DNA of 28,669 nt from a virus. The position numbers were made by a program, and so were the translations under genes. A model generated the notes under the pieces. That model was not told the origin of the DNA and made no database searches. It worked only from the letters and a program-made list of their open reading frames with translations. Of the stretch, positions 21,582 to 28,669 are shown one piece after another (position 1 is the first letter of the stretch; each line of letters starts with the position of its first letter). The stretch spans positions 1 to 28,669 of IMG/VR virus record IMGVR_UViG_3300030202_001703; one strand, given 5' to 3'.

Positions 21582-22247
21582 CTATAAATAGCATTTATAA
21601 GGTTGTAGTAATATCTCAGAAGCCATTGGAAACGCTCTCTTGCGATCCTCTCTGAAATAATACATATCACTTGCAATTAATTTAATCGCTTGTTTGATAG
21701 CATCAGGCACATCACTTGCTGCCGTTCCCATACCTGTAGTAAAACGAAATAAATAATTTCCTTTTGTACTTTGAGCAAATTCTACAGCACTTGTTGGTGT
21801 CTTTTCTACAACTACATAACAAGGGTTTGCATATCTATCAATATAATAATCAGCTACTGGTACAGTTGCAGATGGTTCTGATAAAGCTTCTACACTTCTA
21901 TAAAACAAACCATCATCTGTTGTTGCTGAGTGGGTAAGGTCAATAGTAACATCAGGAAAATATAAACTAAATTTAGAAGGTAAATCTTTTAAAAATATTA
22001 CTTCATACCTAGCATTTATAAAATGTCTGTTACAATAGTGTTCAGCCATTTGTGTCGCAGCAGATATATATGTAGCTAACAAAATGTCCTCATCAGAAGT
22101 ATCAATTCTAAGTTGAGCCTTTAACTCAGCAGTTGTAACAACTTGAGTATCAGGATAAGTGTAAAGTTCTAAATTCCCATATCTGTTTTGACTTGGGTTT
22201 AGATACTCGTAATTGTTAAAGTTATATATATTATCTATGTACGACAT
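21582..22247 (-). CDS. head-tail connector, gp6/gp15-like
   Basis: A 221-aa protein. VTTAELKAQLRIDTSDEDIL (37-56), LATYISAATQMAEHYCNRHF (57-76) and the C-terminal helix region (VPDAIKQAIKLIASDMYYFR) match the phage QLRxD-type connector family that docks below the portal. It is separated from the capsid gene by a hairpin at 22261-22296. Its ATG at 22247 is preceded by CAACCAAAAT with no Shine-Dalgarno sequence. Confidence 0.85.
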   Translation of the reverse strand: MSYIDNIYNFNNYEYLNPSQNRYGNLELYTYPDTQVVTTAELKAQLRIDTSDEDILLATYISAATQMAEHYCNRHFINARYEVIFLKDLPSKFSLYFPDVTIDLTHSATTDDGLFYRSVEALSEPSATVPVADYYIDRYANPCYVVVEKTPTSAVEFAQSTKGNYLFRFTTGMGTAASDVPDAIKQAIKLIASDMYYFREDRKRAFPMASEILLQPYKCYL

Positions 22248-22260
22248 ATTTTGGTTGAAT

Positions 22261-22296
22261 AAATAAAAGGGAAAGGGAGTTACCCCTTTCGCCTTT
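22261..22296 (-). terminator. hairpin after the major capsid gene
   Basis: GAAAGGG (22271-22277) pairs with CCCTTTC (22284-22290), extended past a 1-nt bulge by AAAGG/CCTTT. On the minus strand it is followed by TTATTTATT rather than a pure T run, so it may be a partial terminator that keeps capsid mRNA above downstream levels, or a 3'-end stabiliser. Confidence 0.55.
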
Positions 22297-22317
22297 ATAA
22301 AATTAATCTAATTATTA

Positions 22318-23577
22318 TTATGAACCTGAGATGCAGTTTACTGCAGATTCTTTACCTGTTGCTGCTGCTAAAGCACCATCAACTAAAGCTGTCATAATTA
22401 ATCTTACTCCACCACTTGTAGCTACAGAATAAGGGTCTACAAGCATATCAAGACCACCAAATAAAGCTAGATGTACTTTTGATATATCTACTAATAATGC
22501 TCTTGCTTTATCATCATTAGAACCATTACCTACATTTTGAGAAACATAGTAGTTTTGATTCAAGTATTGCTTACTTACTAAGTTAGCAGTACCTGCTGCA
22601 AATCCTGATTGAGAACCTCCTACTTGAGCCATTAAGTCTGAATAAGCATTTCCATTGAATAACCAAACAAGGCTGTCAAGTGAGTTACCTTTTTCAACTA
22701 AGTCACCAATCATTGTTTGTGAATTTCCAATAGCAGAAGTGTTAGTCCAAGTTGTTGGTCCTTGCAATGTTCCTGCGTAAGTAGTTTTAAAGAAAGATAC
22801 AACAGTATCATCAGCTTGACCTAACAAAGCACCTTCTAATTTAGACATAACTGCTTTTGCCATACTATTACGAAACGCTTGTTCCATAGAAGCACTTTGA
22901 ACCATAGAAGCAGCAGATACATTAGTAGCAGCAATACAAGTGTTTGGTGCTAATAATTTATTTACTACAGTACCACCTGGTGTTATTGCACTTGAACCAT
23001 CTTCAGGTTTAAAACCTGTTTCAATAGCACTAATAATAGGTAGCTTTTGAGAAGCACTAATTCCTGAGTAAAAGTTTGCACCTGCTTCAACCAATACAGA
23101 AGCTGCAGACATTAATTCTGTGAAAGATTGTACTCCAACAGCATTACTTGTTGAACTTACAACAGAGTTTGCTCTTGATTCTAAAGCTGTGTAAGGAATT
23201 GCTACACCTTTAAAATCTTGACTTGGGTTTTGCAATCTAGCTTCTTGGTCAAATTCTTTAATTAAACCATCAACTCTTCCTGAAGCTGCTGCTTTTGCTG
23301 CTTCAATAAAAGAATAATCTCTTACCTCTTTAGAATCAGCTATATTTTGTGTGTCGTGAGAAACTGGAATAGAAGCTGCTTCAGCGTTTAATTTTTCTTG
23401 ACGTTCAACTACCTCAACATCTTTAGCTAGTTTGTCAATGTTTTCCATCATACCATCGTATGAAGTTTGCTCGTCAGCAGTAAAGTCACGAGCCTCGTCT
23501 TTTGCCAAGTTTAATAAAGCGTCAGCTTTTCCAATAAGCTCTGCTCTGTCTTGACGAATTTCAATCGAATTTTTCAT
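22318..23577 (-). CDS. major capsid protein, HK97 fold
   Basis: A 419-aa protein. Residues ~1-75 form a charged coiled coil (ELIGKADALLNLAKDEARDF, KLAKDVEVVERQEKL), the scaffold-like delta domain normally removed by the protease. The rest (~105-419) follows the HK97 pattern: FTELMSAASVLVEAGANFYS, KLPIISAIETGFKPEDGSSA, IAATNVSAASMVQSASMEQA and the C-terminal DMLVDPYSVATSGGVRL. It overlaps the protease by ATGA and is followed by a hairpin. Mature protein is probably cut somewhere near residues 75-110. Confidence 0.92.
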   Translation of the reverse strand: MKNSIEIRQDRAELIGKADALLNLAKDEARDFTADEQTSYDGMMENIDKLAKDVEVVERQEKLNAEAASIPVSHDTQNIADSKEVRDYSFIEAAKAAASGRVDGLIKEFDQEARLQNPSQDFKGVAIPYTALESRANSVVSSTSNAVGVQSFTELMSAASVLVEAGANFYSGISASQKLPIISAIETGFKPEDGSSAITPGGTVVNKLLAPNTCIAATNVSAASMVQSASMEQAFRNSMAKAVMSKLEGALLGQADDTVVSFFKTTYAGTLQGPTTWTNTSAIGNSQTMIGDLVEKGNSLDSLVWLFNGNAYSDLMAQVGGSQSGFAAGTANLVSKQYLNQNYYVSQNVGNGSNDDKARALLVDISKVHLALFGGLDMLVDPYSVATSGGVRLIMTALVDGALAAATGKESAVNCISGS

Positions 23578-24548
23578 ATTCGTTTTTTTAATTTTAATTC
23601 GTTACTTAATAAATTTAACTTTGAATCATCAAATGATTCCTCAACCTTTTGCTCCACTTCTTCCACTTGAGGGGTTTCTTCTACAGTTGCTTCCGTCTCG
23701 AAAGCTTCTTTAGAACGAAGTGCAACATCAGTATTAGCATAAGCACCAACACCGACTATACTGACATCGACCAATCGACCAATCTTATTGATTTGTCTAC
23801 GAGTTGTATCTCCGTCTTTACTCCAATCATCCTCTTCTACTGTAAAAGCAAATGAAGATTCATAAAGTAAACCTCTTTTCATTAATTCTGCTACATCTTT
23901 ACCAGTTGTTGTGTTTGGTAAAGTTGCATCGTATCGTAATCCTCTTTCATCTACAGATAATTTTAAAGTACCACCCATATTTCTATCCAATATTAAGTTT
24001 GGATCGTGATTGAAAGTTAAGATTACATTATCTTCTAAGCGACCATCAAAAGCTCGTTTAGAAATTGTTTCTCTAAAGCCTAAATCTCTACTATCAGTAT
24101 CGAACAAGGCAGCATAACCACTAACTCTAGTTTCTTTTGAATATTCATCCAATCGAACTTCGTAGTTACCATTATATATTCTAGTTTCTTTATTTTCCAT
24201 AATATAACTATTTTTTTCTTCTTGTCTAGCTATCTCTTTAACCTTTTTCTTAGACCAACTAAATCCTGCGTTTCCTCCCCATAATGCCCAAGCTATTCTC
24301 CAAGCTGTAGGTCCACCATCATTTTCTTTAGCAGAATAGTGTTTAGCCTTGTTGTTTTCGTGTCGGCTAAAAAAACTAAACATTCTTTTAATACTTGAGA
24401 TACTTAAATCACCATTGATTATATCTCTTGCACGTGAAACACCTGTTTGAGTTCCACCTCGACCATATTCTTTTCTCCATTCTAAGCCCTTACGAGCCTC
24501 TTCTTTCATTCCACTTGTTGGAGTAGTATTTATATCTTTTAATGCCAC
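23574..24548 (-). CDS. prohead protease with N-terminal extension
   Basis: A 324-aa protein. Residues ~117-290 are an HK97-type protease: ETRVSGYAALFDTDSRDLGF, LTFNHDPNLILDR (catalytic His181), RGLLYESSFAFTV (225-237, catalytic Ser at 231/232) and VDVSIVGVGAYANTDVALRS. The first ~105 residues form a separate phage domain (TPTSGMKEEARKGLEWR, KRMFSFFSRHE, AWRIAWALWGGNAGFSW) whose role I do not know. An in-frame ATG at 24200 (residue 117) could give the protease alone. The start is GTG, overlapping the portal stop by one base (TAGTG). The acidic C-terminus may be a scaffold segment. Confidence 0.85.
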   Translation of the reverse strand: MALKDINTTPTSGMKEEARKGLEWRKEYGRGGTQTGVSRARDIINGDLSISSIKRMFSFFSRHENNKAKHYSAKENDGGPTAWRIAWALWGGNAGFSWSKKKVKEIARQEEKNSYIMENKETRIYNGNYEVRLDEYSKETRVSGYAALFDTDSRDLGFRETISKRAFDGRLEDNVILTFNHDPNLILDRNMGGTLKLSVDERGLRYDATLPNTTTGKDVAELMKRGLLYESSFAFTVEEDDWSKDGDTTRRQINKIGRLVDVSIVGVGAYANTDVALRSKEAFETEATVEETPQVEEVEQKVEESFDDSKLNLLSNELKLKKRI

Positions 24549-25798
24549 TATAAATCTTTTCTTGTAGTAGATTCACCTAAATTATCTAAAGGCATCATAT
24601 TACTTTGCATATAAACACTTTCACTTGGTCCACCCATTGAGTTCATATCTTCAAAAGCTCTAACCTCATCAGGAGATAATACACCAATGTTTACAAGTGT
24701 TCTATAATAATCTGCTCTTGACTTAGAGTCACCTCTTAGAAGAGCTGTTAAATTAAATTTAAAGTATTGTTTACCTTTTTGTTTTACAGGTATTAACTTT
24801 TGATTAAGTGCCATTTCTATTCTCTTAATCCAAGGTGTTATAGTATGAACTACAAAATCTATTTGCTGTGCCTCGATATTAGAGTAGGTGGCATTACTGA
24901 GGTCATTCACATAATGGTTAGGCACTCTAAAGATGCGACAAATATCACTAATTTGATATTGTCTAGTCTCAAGGAACTGTGCCTGATTGTTCGGAATCTG
25001 TCTTGGAGAGAAGTCCATTCCCTCTTCTAAAATTGCAGTTTTACCTGCATTTATTGAACCACTATAAGTTTGATTCCAACTAGCTCGTAATCGTTTAGCT
25101 GTCTCAGGTTTTAATACTCCAGGATGTTTGAGGATTCCCCCGATAGAGGCTCCATTTTTGAAGAAAGAACCTGCAAATTGTTCAATAGATAAGGATATAC
25201 CTAAAGATTCTGCAGCACTTTGTATTGGTGACTTACCCATAATACCATCACAAGAAAGTCCTTTTATATGAATCATATTGTCAGAACCAACTTTACCAGT
25301 ATAAGGATAAGGAACACTTGAATTTTGTTCTATTTCGTAATAAACTTCTCTCCCATCAGGTGATACATAGACACTTACGTCACTACATTGGATAGGGATT
25401 ATTTGAGTAGGTAGACCACCATTGTTTCTTTCTATGTAACCATAAAAATTACCATCTAAACAAAGGTCTACTAAAACTTTTTCAAAAAAGTCAAAAGAGT
25501 TATAGAGAGCTGAAGGTTGCTCTCCTACTAAAGAGTGAAGTGGATTGTCAGATAATATATATCTTTTATTACTTGCATCTTTTTCGTATAACGAGATAGG
25601 TAGAGAAGCTATTGTTTCAGAAATAACTTTAACACAACTCCAAACAGTTGATAATTGTAAAGCTCGTTCTTTTGAAATTGGTTGATTAGATGAGTTGCCT
25701 ATTATTGAAGCGTTCCCATATAAACTTGTGTTGTAGTACCTTTCTTCTTGTTTAGGTTCTACTTGTTTTCTTCTAAAAAAATCAAATATTGTTGCCAA
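24548..25798 (-). CDS. portal protein, HK97 family
   Basis: A 416-aa protein. ATIFDFFRRKQVEPKQ at the start, STVWSCVKVISETIASLPIS (49-68), VDLCLDGNFYGYIERN, MIHIKGLSCDGIMGKSPI, GILKHPGVLKPE and IFRVPNHYVNDLSNATYSNI are the successive signatures of HK97-type portals, the dodecameric DNA gate. Translation apparently begins at TTG (25796-25798); no ATG lies nearby and residues 2-10 match the usual portal start. The unusual codon may lower its output relative to capsid genes. Confidence 0.92.
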   Translation of the reverse strand: MATIFDFFRRKQVEPKQEERYYNTSLYGNASIIGNSSNQPISKERALQLSTVWSCVKVISETIASLPISLYEKDASNKRYILSDNPLHSLVGEQPSALYNSFDFFEKVLVDLCLDGNFYGYIERNNGGLPTQIIPIQCSDVSVYVSPDGREVYYEIEQNSSVPYPYTGKVGSDNMIHIKGLSCDGIMGKSPIQSAAESLGISLSIEQFAGSFFKNGASIGGILKHPGVLKPETAKRLRASWNQTYSGSINAGKTAILEEGMDFSPRQIPNNQAQFLETRQYQISDICRIFRVPNHYVNDLSNATYSNIEAQQIDFVVHTITPWIKRIEMALNQKLIPVKQKGKQYFKFNLTALLRGDSKSRADYYRTLVNIGVLSPDEVRAFEDMNSMGGPSESVYMQSNMMPLDNLGESTTRKDL

Positions 25799-25862
25799 AT
25801 CCCTGTGGTTTTAATGTACCTTATCCATATAGATATATAAAAAAAGTGTTTTTGTGAACCTT

Positions 25863-26360
25863 TTATTTGTATTTTTTTCTTAAATAACCCGTAATCCTTT
25901 GTAAATACTTGTAAATTTGCCTTGATGAAACCTTCTTAATTTTAGCTATTTCGGTTACTTTAAAGCCAAAAACATACCTTAATTCTACGATTTCTCTCTC
26001 TTTTTTAGTCAATAAATGGTGTATATCTGCCCAAATCATATCAGCAGTATAGTTATACTCTTCATCATTTATTTCTACAAATGGTATTTGACCTCTGTAC
26101 TTTTTATGAAATGGTGATGTACTTGAAAAAACTTGATTTGTAATAATCCTAGCTATATAAAATTTAAAGTAACCTTGTTCGTAGATAGTCTGTACAGACT
26201 CATCATTTTGATTAAGCAAAATTAAACAAACCTCTTGCACTAAGTCATCAACAAGGTAAAGGTTTTTATTGCTCCTAAGAACATTCGTACAAATCTCTAT
26301 AATTGAGTTGTACTCTTTTTCTACTATCTCGTTCTTAGATAAAAAATATTTCCTTGTCAT
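25863..26360 (-). CDS. sigma-70-like regulator between terminase and portal
   Basis: A 165-aa protein from ATG 26360; a GTG at 26375 would add five residues that lie inside the terminase gene. Residues ~13-80 resemble sigma region 2 (LVDDLVQEVCLILLNQ, FKFYIARIITNQVF). Residues ~115-162 resemble region 4 (LLTKKEREIVELRYVFGFKV, TEIAKIKKVSSRQIYKYLQR), the helix-turn-helix that reads the -35/-33 element. It overlaps the end of terL by 26 bases. Its place in the late operon suits control of late transcription or packaging. Whether it binds core RNA polymerase cannot be told from sequence alone. Confidence 0.75.
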   Translation of the reverse strand: MTRKYFLSKNEIVEKEYNSIIEICTNVLRSNKNLYLVDDLVQEVCLILLNQNDESVQTIYEQGYFKFYIARIITNQVFSSTSPFHKKYRGQIPFVEINDEEYNYTADMIWADIHHLLTKKEREIVELRYVFGFKVTEIAKIKKVSSRQIYKYLQRITGYLRKKYK

Positions 26361-27918
26361 CGTAAGCCGAGCCACCTTTGTTTTTATTTTCCATAGCCTC
26401 AGATAGTGCCATAATACAAGCTACGATACCATCAATCTTTTCGTTACTTTTTGCTTTATTTGGTTTTACGTTACCTGCAGGGTCAAGCGTAAGGACTACG
26501 TTACTCATCATCCATCTAAGGACTGGGTCTCCTCCGTGTCGAATCTTACCACTAAGTATTAGTGTTTCAAATTCTTTAGTTGCAGGTGACATAGTTTTAA
26601 ATCCTTGACCTACTGGAATACAAGGACAACCATCTTCTGTTAAATCAATTATTAGCTGACTTGAGTTCCATCGGTCATAAGCTACTATCTGAATATCAAA
26701 TAGTTCACTTAACTCAACAATCTTTTGCTTTATGTAGTTGTAGTCAGTTACATCTCCAGGAGTATAGATAACATAATTCTCTCTTTCCCATTTATCATAA
26801 TTTACCTTATCTCTCTCTGACCTTCTCTTAGCGTTTTCTTCAGGTACAAAATTGTAGTTAATTATATCGTAACCACCCTCTTCGTCAGGAAATAATAAAG
26901 CTAAACAAGTAATATCTCGTGTACTTGCAAGGTCTAATCCTGCAAAACAAGGTTTTCCTCTTAGATAATTTCTATCTACCTCACCATCACACAGCATCCA
27001 TTTCTCGTCACTAATCCACTTAGTTTCATTGGCAACCCATTGATTAGCGTGAAGTCTACGGAAAGTATTTTCGTATGAAGGCTCATTTTTTGCTTTAATA
27101 GCTTGTTGCTTCATATACTCTTCTTTAATGATTGTGCCATAACCTGGATTCGCTTTCTTCCAAACCTCTTCGCTAAAAATATCATCTCCTTCATCAGCCT
27201 CATATACAATTCCTAAGAACGAATCGTCCTCAATAGAACCATCAATTAATTTTTTAGAATAGTCGTAAAGCTCTCTCGATATGTGGTCTTTCTGATTACC
27301 TGCCCCTGCCGTAGTTATTCCTAACATTAGAGGTTCTTTTCTAGCACCCATAGAGGTAAGTAACACATCGTAAAGGTCACGATTCTTGTGTGAGTGAATC
27401 TCATCCAGTAAACAACAAGATAGGTTTAGTCCGTGCTTAGTATCTGCATCAGCCGAAATAACTTTGTAGTACGATCCAACTTTATCGTAAGTAATTGAAT
27501 CACGATAAGTACCTGCTCTTTTGATAAGGTTAGGTTCTTGTAAAACCATTTGTTTAGCTATCGAAAAACTTAACCTTGCTTGTTCTTTATCAGCAGCAGC
27601 CGATACAATCTCAGCTCCTTTCTCTCCATCAGAAAAAAGCATATAGAGTGCTATACCAACCATCATCGTAGTCTTTCCATTCTTACGAGGAATGAAGATA
27701 AAGCACTGTCTGAATTTTCTAAGCTTTGTTTTCTTAGACTTCCAACCAAATATAGCTTCTATGATTTCTATTTGCCAAGGCTCTAGTACAAATGGCTGAC
27801 CTGCTAACTCTCCCTTAGTGTGCTTACAAAAAGTTTGAATAAAGTCACAAGCCCTCTTCGCTGACTTCTCATCAAAGTAGTATTTAGTCTTGTTTATTCT
27901 GTGAAGATTATTCGCCAC
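26335..27918 (-). CDS. terL: terminase large subunit
   Basis: A 527-aa packaging motor and nuclease. ATPase: adenine motif near LEPWQIEIIEAIFGW (45-59), Walker A FIPRKNGKTT (75-84), Walker B CCLLDEIH (168-175), then the coupling motif (MLGITTAGAGN). Nuclease: FAGLDLASTRDITCLALLF near 320-340 supplies the first metal-binding Asp, VAYDRWNSSQL and the final DGIVACIMALSEA the others. The start is GTG at 27918, overlapping the small subunit stop by 11 bases. Belongs to the Terminase_1 (HK97/P27-linked) group. Confidence 0.94.
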   Translation of the reverse strand: MANNLHRINKTKYYFDEKSAKRACDFIQTFCKHTKGELAGQPFVLEPWQIEIIEAIFGWKSKKTKLRKFRQCFIFIPRKNGKTTMMVGIALYMLFSDGEKGAEIVSAAADKEQARLSFSIAKQMVLQEPNLIKRAGTYRDSITYDKVGSYYKVISADADTKHGLNLSCCLLDEIHSHKNRDLYDVLLTSMGARKEPLMLGITTAGAGNQKDHISRELYDYSKKLIDGSIEDDSFLGIVYEADEGDDIFSEEVWKKANPGYGTIIKEEYMKQQAIKAKNEPSYENTFRRLHANQWVANETKWISDEKWMLCDGEVDRNYLRGKPCFAGLDLASTRDITCLALLFPDEEGGYDIINYNFVPEENAKRRSERDKVNYDKWERENYVIYTPGDVTDYNYIKQKIVELSELFDIQIVAYDRWNSSQLIIDLTEDGCPCIPVGQGFKTMSPATKEFETLILSGKIRHGGDPVLRWMMSNVVLTLDPAGNVKPNKAKSNEKIDGIVACIMALSEAMENKNKGGSAYDDKEIFFI

Positions 27919-28381
27919 TATTGAAGAAATTTTCTATTTTAACATCAGGAGTTGTAGATGCGTTTTCAATAGCATTTACCTTAGCTCTACTCGAAGGGGT
28001 TAAACCAAATTCTTTAAGAAGCTGAAAGACTCTAACAAAAGATTGATTAGCTATTTGTACTTCAGGTCGGATAACAGATTTAGAATTACCTTCCCTAGAA
28101 GTAACTTCCATAGTCGCACCTAGTTCGTTAACAACTTCTTTAGCTTTTTTGTATTCACTATAAGCATCACAAAGTAAAGTTAAAGCTAACTCATCTGCCT
28201 GAGTCAGGACAGACATATCGTGAAGTAAATTGCTTAGTTCACTAAATGCCTTTTGTCCATCTTCAGATAACCAAGTTGGTATAGGAGGGATAACAGAAGG
28301 TAGCTTCGGTTCGTTTTCGTTTAAACGATCCTTGCGAAGTGTACCTCTTTGTTTTTTTAATTCTGTTGGTAGTCTTTTCAT
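27908..28381 (-). CDS. terS: terminase small subunit, P27 family
   Basis: A 157-aa DNA-recognition subunit. LPTELKKQRGTLRKDRLNEN (4-23), PPIPTWLSEDGQKAF, SVLTQADELALTLLCDAYSE (73-92) and the C-terminal RVFQLLKEFGLTPSSRAKVN (125-144) follow the P27-type small terminase pattern. It binds the packaging start site, probably close upstream, where tandem repeats and a hairpin lie at 28457-28513. It has its own candidate promoter only a few bases before the ATG. Confidence 0.9.
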   Translation of the reverse strand: MKRLPTELKKQRGTLRKDRLNENEPKLPSVIPPIPTWLSEDGQKAFSELSNLLHDMSVLTQADELALTLLCDAYSEYKKAKEVVNELGATMEVTSREGNSKSVIRPEVQIANQSFVRVFQLLKEFGLTPSSRAKVNAIENASTTPDVKIENFFNSGE

Positions 28382-28394
28382 TTTTGACTTTGCA

Positions 28395-28402
28395 CAAATA
28401 TA
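28395..28402 (-). promoter_or_regulatory. possible -7 element of the late operon
   Basis: On the minus strand TATATTTG is an exact match to TAnnTTTG. Transcription would start near 28389, giving a leader of about 8 bases before terS. No TTTG is found 19-21 bases upstream, so it may need an activator, for example the phage sigma-like protein. Confidence 0.45.
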
Positions 28403-28428
28403 TAAAAATTATATAAACTATATATACT

Positions 28429-28446
28429 ATCTTTATCTTTATCTTT
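28429..28446. repeat. three tandem hexamers
   Basis: ATCTTT repeated three times without interruption (GATAAA-type on the minus strand: AAAGAT). It lies between the candidate late -7 element and the 23-bp repeats and could be a regulator or terminase contact site, or simple slippage DNA. Confidence 0.7.
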
Positions 28447-28456
28447 AACCCTATCC

Positions 28457-28489
28457 TTGACCCCTAAGTAGGGGTTTATTAGAGGTCAA
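28457..28489. repeat. nested hairpin upstream of terS
   Basis: ACCCCTA (28460-28466) and TAGGGGT (28469-28475) form a near-perfect palindrome, enclosed by the wider pair TTGACC (28457-28462) / GGTCAA (28484-28489). The hairpin has no T run, so it is not a simple terminator. Confidence 0.65.
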
Positions 28490-28513
28490 ACAAGGGGCTT
28501 ATTTGAGGTCAAA
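28468..28513. repeat. two 23-bp tandem direct repeats
   Basis: Copy A 28468-28490 and copy B 28491-28513 lie back to back and differ at 4 of 23 positions. The shared parts are AGGGG, TTAT and the end GAGGTCAAA. They straddle the 3' end of the small upstream gene. Tandem repeats plus dyad symmetry beside terS suggest a packaging initiation (cos or pac) or late-control site. Confidence 0.7.
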
Positions 28514-28656
28514 GTAACCCCTTTAATTTCAGTACCATATTTTTCATAATACTTTCTAGCTACCTTACCCGACAGGTGTATTGGTGATAGTTTCCAACCC
28601 CACATTAATTCATCAGTTCCTTTAGTCACTAGCTTAACTTCTTTTTTTTCTTCCAT
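28486..28656 (-). CDS. small hypothetical protein upstream of terS
   Basis: A 56-aa protein starting MEEKKEVKLVTKGTDELMWG and ending TLTSNKPLV. It has a basic, helical centre (LSGKVARKYYEKYGTEI) and no membrane segment. No family recognised. The 105-base gap to terS holds the hairpin, tandem hexamers and candidate late promoter. The end of the gene overlaps the 23-bp repeats. It could be the last gene of a unit entering from beyond the right edge. Confidence 0.5.
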   Translation of the reverse strand: MEEKKEVKLVTKGTDELMWGWKLSPIHLSGKVARKYYEKYGTEIKGVTLTSNKPLV

Positions 28657-28669
28657 CACTTTTTTTTTA

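Noticed and set aside
1-28669. CRISPR array, insertion sequence or transposase
   Set aside because: No regularly spaced identical repeats and no transposase-like ORF were seen; the only long perfect repeat is the 31-bp pair.
1-28669. Integrase, excisionase and CI-like repressor (temperate lifestyle)
   Set aside because: No protein shows tyrosine or serine recombinase motifs or a typical repressor helix-turn-helix; absence within this window does not exclude them outside it.

Overview
The window is most of the genome of an AT-rich tailed phage with a non-contractile (siphovirus-type) tail. The likely host is a member of the Bacteroidota, probably a flavobacterium. The grounds are: promoters matching the Bacteroidota consensus TTTG-N19-TAnnTTTG, A-rich leaders with almost no Shine-Dalgarno sequences, a DUF3127-type single-strand-binding protein, and gene families common in flavobacterial phages. 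No integrase, excisionase or recognisable CI-type repressor is visible. The phage is therefore either lytic or has its lysogeny genes outside the window.

Layout. (1) Bases 1-433 hold no convincing gene. They carry dyad symmetries and two tandem minus-strand terminators. (2) Bases 434-1719 form a short leftward operon of three small genes of unknown or tentative function. (3) Bases 1720-2010 are a divergent control region with a strong rightward promoter. (4) Bases 2011-9864 form the rightward early/replication module: small hypothetical genes, a RecE/DUF3799-type exonuclease with its usual phage partner, a stand-alone DnaA domain IV protein, an SSB-like protein, a structured non-coding stretch ending in a terminator, a replisome organiser, a DnaB-like helicase core, an XF1762-type acetyltransferase cassette bounded by 31-bp direct repeats, a cytosine-C5 methyltransferase, a PD-(D/E)XK-like nuclease, a zinc-ribbon-like protein and a MazG-like protein. 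(5) A convergent terminator lies at about 9852-9870. (6) Bases 28656 down to 9861 form the leftward late module in HK97-like order: small terminase, large terminase, sigma-like regulator, portal, protease, major capsid protein, connector, head-tail adaptor, gp10-like protein, tail completion protein, two paralogous tail tube proteins, tail chaperones G and GT (-1 frameshift), tape measure, a large tail-tip/receptor protein, two membrane-anchored coiled-coil proteins, M15 endolysin, holin, HNH nuclease and a T7-type endonuclease I.

How it fits together. The early module recombines and replicates the DNA: exonuclease, SSB-like protein, initiator and helicase, with a DnaA-box-binding candidate that may borrow or block the host DnaA system. 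The methyltransferase probably protects or marks the DNA. The late module packages DNA, builds head and tail, and lyses the cell. Endonuclease I probably resolves branched DNA before packaging.

The observations most worth following are the ~220-nt structured RNA candidate between the SSB-like and initiator genes, the decorated second tail tube protein, the acetyltransferase cassette between perfect direct repeats, the DnaA domain IV-only protein, the sigma-like gene between terminase and portal, and the tandem repeat/hairpin cluster upstream of the small terminase gene.
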